Positions 9,239-17,027 of a stretch of DNA of 64,000 bases are shown here, piece by piece; positions within the stretch are counted from its first letter, which is position 1, and each line of letters opens with the position of its first letter. The position numbers were made by a program, and so were the translations under genes. The notes under the pieces are model-generated. The model was not told where the DNA came from, did not search any database, and saw nothing but the letters and a program-made list of their open reading frames with translations. The DNA lies in the NCBI RefSeq assembly GCF_001637225.1, contig NZ_LVJI01000016.1, positions 248,001 through 312,000 on the forward strand, given 5' to 3'. The DNA comes from Paenibacillus antarcticus (GTDB taxonomy: Bacteria; Bacillota; Bacilli; Paenibacillales; Paenibacillaceae).

Positions 9239-11131
9239 ATGATTGGGGTATTGCGTAACCGCTTTTTCAATTTTTCACATAGGGTTATTAAGATATTGCG
9301 TAAAATCAATATTTTTCAACGACTTATTATCGCATTTCTGGTTCTCGTCATATTGCCAACAATCTTCATTACATTGTTTACGTACAATAAATATGTGAAT
9401 GAAATCGAAAATAATATGGAAAAGTTTATTTCATTACTCGTCCAAAATGTGAACGTCCAAATTACCGACAAGCTGAGCTCCTTTGAGCAATTAGCGGTTC
9501 AATTTTATTCCGATAGTACGACTGTAAGTAAGCTGGAAGATGGTGTCTCTGAGAGCAACCGGGTGATCATTGGACAAAAACTGAACATGATAGCCCATAA
9601 TAATGGGTATGTGGCGAATATGCTAGTGATAACGCCTCGTGGCCAATACTCTATGATGGATGAGTTTGGCAACAGAAACGGTGGGTATATCAGGGATATA
9701 GATCGGTTTCGAGAGAGTCAATACTATACAGAGGCCATTGAGCTGCACGGTTATCCGGTTTGGTTTGATACGAGTAAGGTAAGCGATGTTTTCTATAGGA
9801 GCGAGAGTATTAAATACGGAATGTCAGATGTAATCACGATGACTCAGGCGATCTATAATATAGAAACTCGTGAATTTATCGGTGTTCTTGTGATGAATGT
9901 CAATATCAGCTTTCTCACGGATTCGTTGAAATCTTACGCTTTTTATGGAAGCGGTAACACATTCTTATTCGGTCAGAATGGCGCAATTATGGGTATTAAT
10001 TTGAATATATCTGAGCCTAATTTCTCTAATGTTAGAAATATGAATCATCTCATTTATCGAGTTCCGGAAGGCTCCTATAGTGGAAAGATAGACGGTACTA
10101 ATGTGTTCATGGTATACAAACTCGTTCCCTATACGGATTTGTCCGTCGTTCACATCGTAAACAAAGACAGATTGCTTGAGACAGCATTTAATATACGTAA
10201 TCTATGCTTGACAATTGTAGCTTTTCTTATTGTATTGTCCGTCGTAGTTGCCTATTGGACAACGGTTAGCATATCGCGTCCTCTGAATAAGTTGATGAAA
10301 GCAATGAGAACGTTTACAGAAGATAAATTCGTTGTTAACTATGCCGCTTCTGGAAACGACGAAATCACGGTGCTCGGAGAAAAGTTTAATGAGATGGTCT
10401 ATAATACGAAAGTACTGATTGACAAAATATATGTGGCCGAAATTAAGCAAAAAACATTGGAGCTGAATAAGACGAATGCGGAGTTAAATGTTCTGCAAAT
10501 GCAAATTAATCCGCATTTCCTCTATAACACACTTGATATTATCCGATGGGAATCAATGTATGAAGCCGGTGGAGAGAGTAAGGTAAGTCAGATGATTGAA
10601 GACTTTTGCCGACTTATGCGGATGACGATCAAAAAGAGCGAAGACATGATACCTATCTATAGTGAACTTGCACACGCTCAAACGTATACTGAAGTTATAA
10701 ATTTCAGAAATAGGGAAAAGATTGCGCTGACGATTGATTGTTCCTTTGACACAAACGATTACTATATACCGAAGCTTACCATTCAGCCGTTGATAGAGAA
10801 CGCTATTGTTCACGCATTCGATGATATAGTCTCTCAAGCGAGGATTAGTATTGTGGGTTCAATAGAGAGTTCGGATATTGTGATTGCTATTACGGATAAT
10901 GGAAAGGGAATGGAACAGGGTCAGCTAGAAGAACTACAACAATTGCTGTCAGGAGATGGGGAACTTAAAGAAAGCATAGCTCTAAATAATGTGAATCAAA
11001 GACTGAAGCTACACTTTGGAGAACGCTTCGGACTGAATGTTAGTAGTGAGTCTGGTGTGGGTACCACTGTTCTTGTTAGATTACCTATGAGGCAAGGGGT
11101 ACAGAGTAGGATGACTCATGCAATTGAATAG
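9239..11131 (+). CDS. YesM-type membrane sensor histidine kinase
   Basis: 630 residues. TM1 is at ~29-49, a large extracytoplasmic sensor (probably a Cache-like fold) at ~50-315, and TM2 at ~319-341. A HAMP linker follows to ~395, then the His_kinase (LytS/YesM) box QINPHFLYNTLD with phospho-acceptor His426, and an ATPase domain with NAIVHAF and DNGKGM motifs. Its gene is followed after 12 bp by the cognate AraC-type response regulator. Such pairs sense extracellular sugar or binding-protein status and switch on the adjacent transporter, so the target is probably the divergent promoters at ~7.5 kb. The signal itself is unknown. Confidence 0.93.
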   Translation: MIGVLRNRFFNFSHRVIKILRKINIFQRLIIAFLVLVILPTIFITLFTYNKYVNEIENNMEKFISLLVQNVNVQITDKLSSFEQLAVQFYSDSTTVSKLEDGVSESNRVIIGQKLNMIAHNNGYVANMLVITPRGQYSMMDEFGNRNGGYIRDIDRFRESQYYTEAIELHGYPVWFDTSKVSDVFYRSESIKYGMSDVITMTQAIYNIETREFIGVLVMNVNISFLTDSLKSYAFYGSGNTFLFGQNGAIMGINLNISEPNFSNVRNMNHLIYRVPEGSYSGKIDGTNVFMVYKLVPYTDLSVVHIVNKDRLLETAFNIRNLCLTIVAFLIVLSVVVAYWTTVSISRPLNKLMKAMRTFTEDKFVVNYAASGNDEITVLGEKFNEMVYNTKVLIDKIYVAEIKQKTLELNKTNAELNVLQMQINPHFLYNTLDIIRWESMYEAGGESKVSQMIEDFCRLMRMTIKKSEDMIPIYSELAHAQTYTEVINFRNREKIALTIDCSFDTNDYYIPKLTIQPLIENAIVHAFDDIVSQARISIVGSIESSDIVIAITDNGKGMEQGQLEELQQLLSGDGELKESIALNNVNQRLKLHFGERFGLNVSSESGVGTTVLVRLPMRQGVQSRMTHAIE

Positions 11132-11143
11132 GAGGGGACAGTC

Positions 11144-12712
11144 TTGCACTATAAAGTGTTACTCGTCGATGATGAAGCGATCGTGTGTGATGGTCTGACA
11201 AGGTTTGTTAATTGGGAGGAGCTCGGATATCAGGTCGTTTCGGCAGCGAATTCGGTTGCGCAGGCGCTCGTGTATATGGAATTTCACCCCGTGGACATCG
11301 TGATAAGTGATATCAAGATGCCGGTACAAAGTGGATTGCAGCTACTTGAAGTAATCCAGGAGGAATATCCGGATGTGAATACCATCATCTTAAGCGGTTA
11401 TGGTGAATTCGAGTTTGCACAGAAAGCGTTGCGTCTAGGTGCTGTCGATTTTTTAATGAAACCTGTCAATTTCGGTGAACTAAAAAAACTACTAACGGCG
11501 ATTCACCATAAGCTTGAGGTGGAGCGTAACGAGATTCGCTATAGACAGGACTATAAGAAAATGCAGATCAATAACTTGTTAAATAACCTTGCCAAAGGAT
11601 ATATAAGTGATCTTACTCATGAAAGTGTGCAACATCTTCAGCTTTCTATAACCGATGATGATTATTATGTGGCCCGAATTCAATTGAATAGGTCCTACAT
11701 GCAATATGATACCTTGACGACGATTAAAGAAGAGATTCATCAAGTCGCTGGTCAGGCTGCCGAGGGTATTGGAACGGTATACGTCTTTAACAATGAGTTA
11801 AATGAAATGGCCTGTCTGTTTACTCCGCTGGCAAGTTTGCAAGGTATTCAACGTTTCGCAGATGAGTTACTAGCTGTGCTTGTTGGACGCCAAATCTATG
11901 CTCTGATCGGAATTAGTGCTAGACACCAGAAGATGGTTTATTTGAAAGAGGCCTATATAGAGGCTGGTAAAGCTTTGCAGTATTCCATCATAAACAATAA
12001 ACAGAAGATGAACATGTATAGTGATATGGATCATTTACTGCTGATAGATCATAGCATTGATGAGGAATTGGTTATGGATATGCTCAATATGCTTGCTAAT
12101 CCGACTCAGAGAGACAACCTCGTAACGGTTATACATTCGACGATTGATGCTATGGATCATTCCAGCGGACAAAGCGTTGGTGAGATCCATTCCTTTTGTA
12201 TTCAGACGATGTTCATGTTAAGCCAGCACATTCAGAGCTTCAGTAGCGTTAAATCGGATTTTGACGGAAAGCTGTACTCTTCAATAAGATCGTTGTTATT
12301 GACTCCAAATATACCGAGCATTAAAGATAATATGGCAAGCTACCTGGTTCAGTTGAACAATGAAATGACGAGGCTGGAAGATGGTGCGGGGTCAGGAAGT
12401 GTGATTGCGAACGTGAAGCGTTATATAAACGAGCATTTCGCTGAAGATATAAGTCTCAACACGCTTTCGAACGTATTCTTTATCCATCCCATTTATTTAA
12501 GCCGATTGTTTAAGGAAAAGACAGGCGTGAATTTTATTGACTATGTAACCGAAGTGAGAATTTCCAATGCTAAGGAGCTTCTGAAAAACCATGCTCTGAA
12601 AATATATGATATCTGCCAAATGGTAGGCTATGATAGTCCGCGCTATTTCAGTAAGTTATTTAAGAATACAACGGGTATGACACCGAAGGAATTTAAAAAA
12701 ATGACTCTTTAA
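11144..12712 (+). CDS. YesN-type response regulator with AraC DNA-binding domain
   Basis: 522 residues from TTG 11144, supported by GGAGGGG ending 6 nt upstream. The receiver domain covers ~1-120 with acidic residues DDE at 9-11 and phospho-acceptor Asp56 (ISDIKMP). A ~290-residue middle region follows, typical of long YesN proteins. The C-terminal AraC HTH pair (~420-520) includes ISLNTLSNVFFIHPIYLSRL and KIYDICQMVGYDSPRYFSKL. It is co-transcribed with the kinase upstream. It probably activates the binding-protein and permease/GH110 promoters of locus A. Confidence 0.93.
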   Translation: MHYKVLLVDDEAIVCDGLTRFVNWEELGYQVVSAANSVAQALVYMEFHPVDIVISDIKMPVQSGLQLLEVIQEEYPDVNTIILSGYGEFEFAQKALRLGAVDFLMKPVNFGELKKLLTAIHHKLEVERNEIRYRQDYKKMQINNLLNNLAKGYISDLTHESVQHLQLSITDDDYYVARIQLNRSYMQYDTLTTIKEEIHQVAGQAAEGIGTVYVFNNELNEMACLFTPLASLQGIQRFADELLAVLVGRQIYALIGISARHQKMVYLKEAYIEAGKALQYSIINNKQKMNMYSDMDHLLLIDHSIDEELVMDMLNMLANPTQRDNLVTVIHSTIDAMDHSSGQSVGEIHSFCIQTMFMLSQHIQSFSSVKSDFDGKLYSSIRSLLLTPNIPSIKDNMASYLVQLNNEMTRLEDGAGSGSVIANVKRYINEHFAEDISLNTLSNVFFIHPIYLSRLFKEKTGVNFIDYVTEVRISNAKELLKNHALKIYDICQMVGYDSPRYFSKLFKNTTGMTPKEFKKMTL

Positions 12713-12789
12713 TTCTAAACCATAGGTCCATGCGACCCGTATCAAAATAAGTAGGAATACGATAATCGATCAGTAGGAGGACTTCTTGC

Positions 12790-13593
12790 GTGAATTTGAA
12801 ATCATTTTGTGAAGGGATAAGACTTAATCCCGACGCCCAAAAACTCTTGTTTGATTTTCATAAGGATGAAGAATCATATAATAGGCACAAACAACAGTTT
12901 TACAATAATCGATTCTCCTTCTTTGAGACTGTAAAGCAATATCCAAACCATCGTCAGCTATTTTTATATTATTATGTGAGATTTGCAATAGACGCTTATG
13001 GAGAATATCAAAGAAGGGGCATAGCAGATCAGATTTATTTTGACACGTTTACTGACATAGAGATTTGGTGTTCAAACTGTAAACGAGATTTCGGTGAATA
13101 CGGCATTCACGAATATGAATGGCTACAAGAGCATGTTCAACTGCGGTTATTCAGACTGGGAAGATTACAGTTTCAGCCATCTGCCTTTGATCGTGAGTTA
13201 GAAGTAGAGGGAAGAAAGATCTATAAAAATCAAATTGTTCTCAATGTACATATTCCGTCGGGGGAGCCGCTAGAACCTCAACAAGTCGAAGAATCCTTTG
13301 AACTTGCAAGGGGATTCTTCAGAGGGATTACTCCGATTTATATTTGTCATTCTTGGTTAATTTACCCGAAATTAGATGAGATATTAAAGCAAACATCCAA
13401 TATTATAAAGTTTAGAAATAATTTCATAAACTATCAGATAGATTATGACGCAAGAGAAGCTGAAGAACGGATATTTAATAAGGTGAGTTCCGATCCATCT
13501 GAATATGAAGCCCATACAACTTTACAACGAAGTGCGAAGGCGTATCTAATGGCCGGCAACAAACTGGGTAGTGGTTATGGAATTAAATTATAG
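12790..13593 (+). CDS. GNAT-like acyltransferase-domain protein of unknown role
   Basis: 267 residues from GTG 12790, with AGGAGG 9 nt upstream. The protein is soluble, with no signal peptide. Its length and the pattern (YVRFAIDAYGEYQRRGI, then WLQEHVQLRLFRLGRLQFQPS, and a late ICHSWLIYPKLDEIL) resemble the two-domain proteins annotated as acyltransferase-domain (NAT_N plus GNAT-like C-terminal) in Bacillales. I recall this family only by pattern and no biochemical role is known to me. It stands alone between two sugar loci, and its stop codon directly abuts a thiC remnant in the same reading frame, which points to a rearrangement at its 3' side. Confidence 0.6.
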   Translation: MNLKSFCEGIRLNPDAQKLLFDFHKDEESYNRHKQQFYNNRFSFFETVKQYPNHRQLFLYYYVRFAIDAYGEYQRRGIADQIYFDTFTDIEIWCSNCKRDFGEYGIHEYEWLQEHVQLRLFRLGRLQFQPSAFDRELEVEGRKIYKNQIVLNVHIPSGEPLEPQQVEESFELARGFFRGITPIYICHSWLIYPKLDEILKQTSNIIKFRNNFINYQIDYDAREAEERIFNKVSSDPSEYEAHTTLQRSAKAYLMAGNKLGSGYGIKL

Positions 13594-13730
13594 TTTCGTT
13601 GGCGAGATCAATTTCATTTATCGTTGGAACCTGAGCGAGCGTTCAAATATCACGATGAGATATTACCTTAGCAGGCACGCTAGAGAAAGTGGAAGAATTT
13701 AAAAAAAGCGGTAACGTCATTTATAAATAA
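13594..13730 (+). pseudogene. thiC: Remnant of thiC (phosphomethylpyrimidine synthase), internally deleted
   Basis: No intact gene lies between 13594 and 13932. Frame 13594-13668 encodes FRWRDQFHLSLEPERA then FKYHDEILP, which matches the conserved ThiC segment WxDQFxLSLDPxxAxxYHDETLP. After a frame change, 13665-13730 encodes TLEKVEEFKKSGNVIYK and a stop, resembling the extreme C-terminus of ThiC. The part in between, which in ThiC holds the CxxCxxxxC iron-sulfur motif, is missing, as is everything upstream. This is a decayed fragment that cannot make the enzyme. The identification rests on memory of the family motif, so a database search should confirm it. Confidence 0.65.
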
Positions 13731-13739
13731 ACAAAAAGC

Positions 13740-13770
13740 AATAACCCAGTTGCCTTCAAACTGGGTTATT
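13740..13770. terminator. Hairpin after the thiC remnant
   Basis: An 11-bp perfect stem (AATAACCCAGT and its complement) with a 9-nt loop. There is no U-run on the plus strand, but an A-rich tract just before it gives a U-rich tract on the minus strand. Possibly the old thiC terminator. Confidence 0.5.
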
Positions 13771-13932
13771 GTGCATGACATGGCGTCTTGGAATTAGCAA
13801 TAATCATTCATTTAAAGAAAGCTGATTATTCATAATGAACCAAAAAAATTTAGATTTTGATATAAGACGAACTACTTTAAAATTAAGTTATGAAAGAGCT
13901 GAAAGAAATATAGAAAACAAGGGGGTCTCACC

Positions 13933-15210
13933 ATGAAGAAGGTTAATATGTTACTACTCACTGCAATAACCGTACTTTCGATGACACTTGCAGGTTGTTC
14001 TGGAGCGAAGAACGAACCGACAGCTGATCAAGGCGAGAAGAAAGAAAAAGTTAAAGTGAGAATCGCTTACTGGAACAAAGAGGAAAGCGTTAAGACGCTT
14101 CTAGATCTAGTGAAAGAAAAATTACCGAACATTGAAGTCGAATACCAATTTATTGATAACAAACAATATCAGAACATCATCGAAACGCAGCTAACAGCAG
14201 GAGCAGGACCAGATATTATTTCCACCAATCCATATACAGCTTCAAGATATGCGAAGCTAGGATACATTAAGGATATTTCTTCGTTAGCAGATCGTTATAA
14301 TGACGGTGGGAAAAATGTATACTCGGTTGACGGTAAATTGTATGCGCTTCCAGGTATTAGTTGGTTTGAAGGAATGTTCTACAACAAAGAAATTTTCGAC
14401 AAATTGAATCTAAAGCCACCAACAACGTTTGAAGAAGAACTAGCGCTTCACGAAACATTGAAGAAGAACGGGGTTAAGCCGCAGGCTATGGGTGCTAAAT
14501 CTTGGGAACCGATGATGAAATCTTCAATGGCCTTCGTAATGAATGATTTCTTAGCTAAACCTGAGAATAAGGATTTCGATGTTCAATATGCTGAAGGTAA
14601 AACTAAGCTTGATGGGAACTGGAATACAGCGCTAGAACAGTGGTCTGAATTAATCAAGAAAGAATACTTAACGGAAGATATGTTGGGTATTGATTATGAT
14701 CAAGCGCTTGATGAATTTGCAACGGGTAAGGCTGCAATGTGGCAATCTGGCCCATGGGCTGTTGAGACAATTCAGAAGAAAAATGCAAATTTGAAATTTG
14801 ATATGTTCCCGTTCTACGGAACTGAGCCAGGAGCAGGATGGTTGATTGGCGGACCAGGCGTAGGCTTTGCAGCGAATAGTAATTCCAAGCATCAGGAAGA
14901 AGTTATGCAAGTCTTGGACTTAATTTCGACTCCTGAAGGTCAACAAGCGTTCTGGAACGACAACAAGGGCGGAAGCAGTTATTTGAAAGGCGTTGAATTT
15001 GAAATGCCTGAACAATTTGCGAGTGTAAGCGAAACATTGAAAGCAGGAAATGTATATGCACCTTGGAACAACTGGGGTAACGCTTCTAATGTCATTGAAG
15101 ATTACGGTAAGTATTTCCAATATGTATTGAGCGGTGAAATGACGGTTACTGAAGCGCTACAAGCTATTGATAAAAAGACAGCAGAATTGATTAAAGCTAA
15201 AGCAGAGTAA
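13933..15210 (+). CDS. Extracellular sugar-binding lipoprotein (ABC transporter)
   Basis: 425 residues from ATG 13933 (AAGGGGG upstream). The lipoprotein signal ends LAGC (Cys22). Family 1 solute-binding features are present: VRIAYWNKEE, GAGPDIIST, LYALPGISWFEGMFYNKEIF, and GKAAMWQSGPWAV. The mature protein is tethered outside the membrane and should feed the two permeases encoded 69 bp downstream. It is first in an operon ending with a GH89 alpha-N-acetylglucosaminidase, so a GlcNAc-alpha-terminated oligosaccharide is a reasonable but unproven ligand. A hairpin after the stop probably gives this mRNA segment higher abundance than the permeases. Confidence 0.93.
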   Translation: MKKVNMLLLTAITVLSMTLAGCSGAKNEPTADQGEKKEKVKVRIAYWNKEESVKTLLDLVKEKLPNIEVEYQFIDNKQYQNIIETQLTAGAGPDIISTNPYTASRYAKLGYIKDISSLADRYNDGGKNVYSVDGKLYALPGISWFEGMFYNKEIFDKLNLKPPTTFEEELALHETLKKNGVKPQAMGAKSWEPMMKSSMAFVMNDFLAKPENKDFDVQYAEGKTKLDGNWNTALEQWSELIKKEYLTEDMLGIDYDQALDEFATGKAAMWQSGPWAVETIQKKNANLKFDMFPFYGTEPGAGWLIGGPGVGFAANSNSKHQEEVMQVLDLISTPEGQQAFWNDNKGGSSYLKGVEFEMPEQFASVSETLKAGNVYAPWNNWGNASNVIEDYGKYFQYVLSGEMTVTEALQAIDKKTAELIKAKAE

Positions 15211-15221
15211 TGAACCCTAAT

Positions 15222-15253
15222 ATTTGCGGCAGTACTACTGTGCTGTCGCAAAT
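15222..15253 (+). terminator. Intra-operon hairpin between binding protein and permeases
   Basis: An 11-bp stem (ATTTGCGGCAG with CTGTCGCAAAT, one G-U) with a 10-nt loop and a short U-rich tail. Likely partial terminator or mRNA 3' stabiliser. Confidence 0.6.
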
Positions 15254-15278
15254 GTTTTACAGAGAGGTTGAATGACAC

Positions 15279-16175
15279 ATGAATACGAAAATGAGGTTGT
15301 TAAAGAGGGAATTTGATTATCAAATATTGATTTTACCAGTACTGATTTTTTACTTACTGTTCTGTGTATATCCCTTTTTATCGACGTTCTATTATAGTTT
15401 TACCGACTATTCCAATATGAAATTAACAAATTTAAAATTTGTGGGTCTTGAGAATTTCAGAAGTATATTTGATAGCGATCTGTTGATGATCTCCATTAAG
15501 AATTCGCTTATTTACGCATTATTAATGACAGTATTTCAGACGACTTTCGGCTTGATACTGGCTGTATTCTTAGATCGTAAATTAAAAACAAAAAATATTC
15601 TACGTTCGATGTTTTTCTTACCGGCAGTCTTCAGTCCTTTAATTATCGGTTATTTATGGAGTTATCTCATGTCTACTTCTGATTTCGGTCTAATCAACAG
15701 TGCGATTACTGCGCTCGGGTTTGAGAAAATTAATTTTCTTGGTAATCCAGACTTAGCCTTATATTCCGTCGTATTTACCCAATTATGGCAATGGACCGGA
15801 TGGGCAATGGTTATCTTCCTTGCGAACCTACAGTCTATTCCCAAAGATTTATATGAGGCAGCGGAAATTGATGGCGCAAATAGCTGGCGTAAATTCTGGA
15901 AAGTCACTTTGCCACTTATGCAGCCTTCCGTAAACGTTGTTGCAGTCACAGCCATGATCGGTGGATTAAAAGTGTTCGATATTATCTTTGCACTAACGGA
16001 AGGTGGACCAGGTAATTCGACGGAAACAATTATGACTGCTTATATCAAGACCGTATTTAATGAAGGATTTTATGCAAAAGGTGCTGCCTTCGGTGTTGTG
16101 TTCTTTATTGCTGTCATGATGATCACGATGGTGATGATGAGCTTCTTAAGAAAATGGGGTGAAAATACAAGATGA
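15279..16175 (+). CDS. Carbohydrate ABC transporter permease (MalF/UgpA type)
   Basis: 298 residues, six predicted helices beginning at ~15-37 (ILILPVLIFYLLFCVYPF). The EAA loop is DLYEAAEIDGANSWRKFWKVTLP at ~190-212. The start ATG lies 10 nt after AGAGAGG. The stop overlaps the next permease start (ATGA), so the two subunits are translationally coupled. It forms the channel with the 16172-17011 product and accepts substrate from the upstream lipoprotein. ATP hydrolysis must come from a shared subunit encoded elsewhere. Confidence 0.94.
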   Translation: MNTKMRLLKREFDYQILILPVLIFYLLFCVYPFLSTFYYSFTDYSNMKLTNLKFVGLENFRSIFDSDLLMISIKNSLIYALLMTVFQTTFGLILAVFLDRKLKTKNILRSMFFLPAVFSPLIIGYLWSYLMSTSDFGLINSAITALGFEKINFLGNPDLALYSVVFTQLWQWTGWAMVIFLANLQSIPKDLYEAAEIDGANSWRKFWKVTLPLMQPSVNVVAVTAMIGGLKVFDIIFALTEGGPGNSTETIMTAYIKTVFNEGFYAKGAAFGVVFFIAVMMITMVMMSFLRKWGENTR

Positions 16176-17011
16176 GTTCAAAATTGGTGCGTAAATGGGG
16201 TAACCCCTTGTTTGAACTTTGTATGATTGTTGCGGCGGTGATCACATTTATACCGATCTATTATTTGATTGTTACGACATTTAAAACACCTGAAGATGCT
16301 ACGCTCTTTCCATTGGCGTTACCGTCATCGTTGAACTTTGCCAACTATATGGAAGCATGGACGACGATGCAATATCCACGCGTATTTCTGAATACGCTGA
16401 TTGTAACGGTCACATCCGTTTTGGGGATTGTCTTGTTCTCCTCCATGGCTGCTTATTCGTTGGCAAGAAGAAACCATGCGTTTAACCGTTTTTTATTCAT
16501 GTTCTTCTTGGCGGGTATGATGGTGCCTTTCCAAATGGGACTCGTTAATTTGTATAAATTGATTAATGCGCTTGGTTTGATGGATCATCTTGCTGCGGTT
16601 ACCGTTGTGAATATCGGTACGGGTAGTATCATCGCTATTTTCTTATTTCATAGTTTCTTTCTCAGTTCGGTCCCAATTGAACTCGAAGAGGCTGCCTTTA
16701 TAGACGGATGTTCTGTTTTCAAAACATTTTGGCTCATCGCGTTCCCTTTATTGAAGCCGGTTATCGCTACTGTGGTGATCTTAAGTACATTGAACGTGTG
16801 GAACGACTTTATGAATCCGCTCCTGTTCCTTCAATCCAGAGACAATAACGTCATTCTATTGGAAGTCTTCCGTAACGTGGGTCAATTCTCAGTTGACTGG
16901 ACGAGTCTGTTCCCAATGTTGCTGATGGGTGTTGCGCCACTTATGATTTTCTATCTTGCTATGCAGAAATATATTATTAAAGGTGTTGCAGCCGGAGCGC
17001 TAAAAGGATAA
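16172..17011 (+). CDS. Carbohydrate ABC transporter permease (MalG type)
   Basis: 279 residues, the usual MalG length, with six predicted helices. It has FKTPEDATLFPLALPSSLNF after TM1 and an EAA loop ELEEAAFIDGCSVFKTFWLIAFP. It overlaps the upstream permease by 4 bp (ATGA) and lies 16 bp ahead of the GH89 gene. In contrast to the MalG-type permease of locus A, it has no insertion after TM1. Confidence 0.94.
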   Translation: MSSKLVRKWGNPLFELCMIVAAVITFIPIYYLIVTTFKTPEDATLFPLALPSSLNFANYMEAWTTMQYPRVFLNTLIVTVTSVLGIVLFSSMAAYSLARRNHAFNRFLFMFFLAGMMVPFQMGLVNLYKLINALGLMDHLAAVTVVNIGTGSIIAIFLFHSFFLSSVPIELEEAAFIDGCSVFKTFWLIAFPLLKPVIATVVILSTLNVWNDFMNPLLFLQSRDNNVILLEVFRNVGQFSVDWTSLFPMLLMGVAPLMIFYLAMQKYIIKGVAAGALKG

Positions 17012-17027
17012 AAGGAAGGTGTATTCT

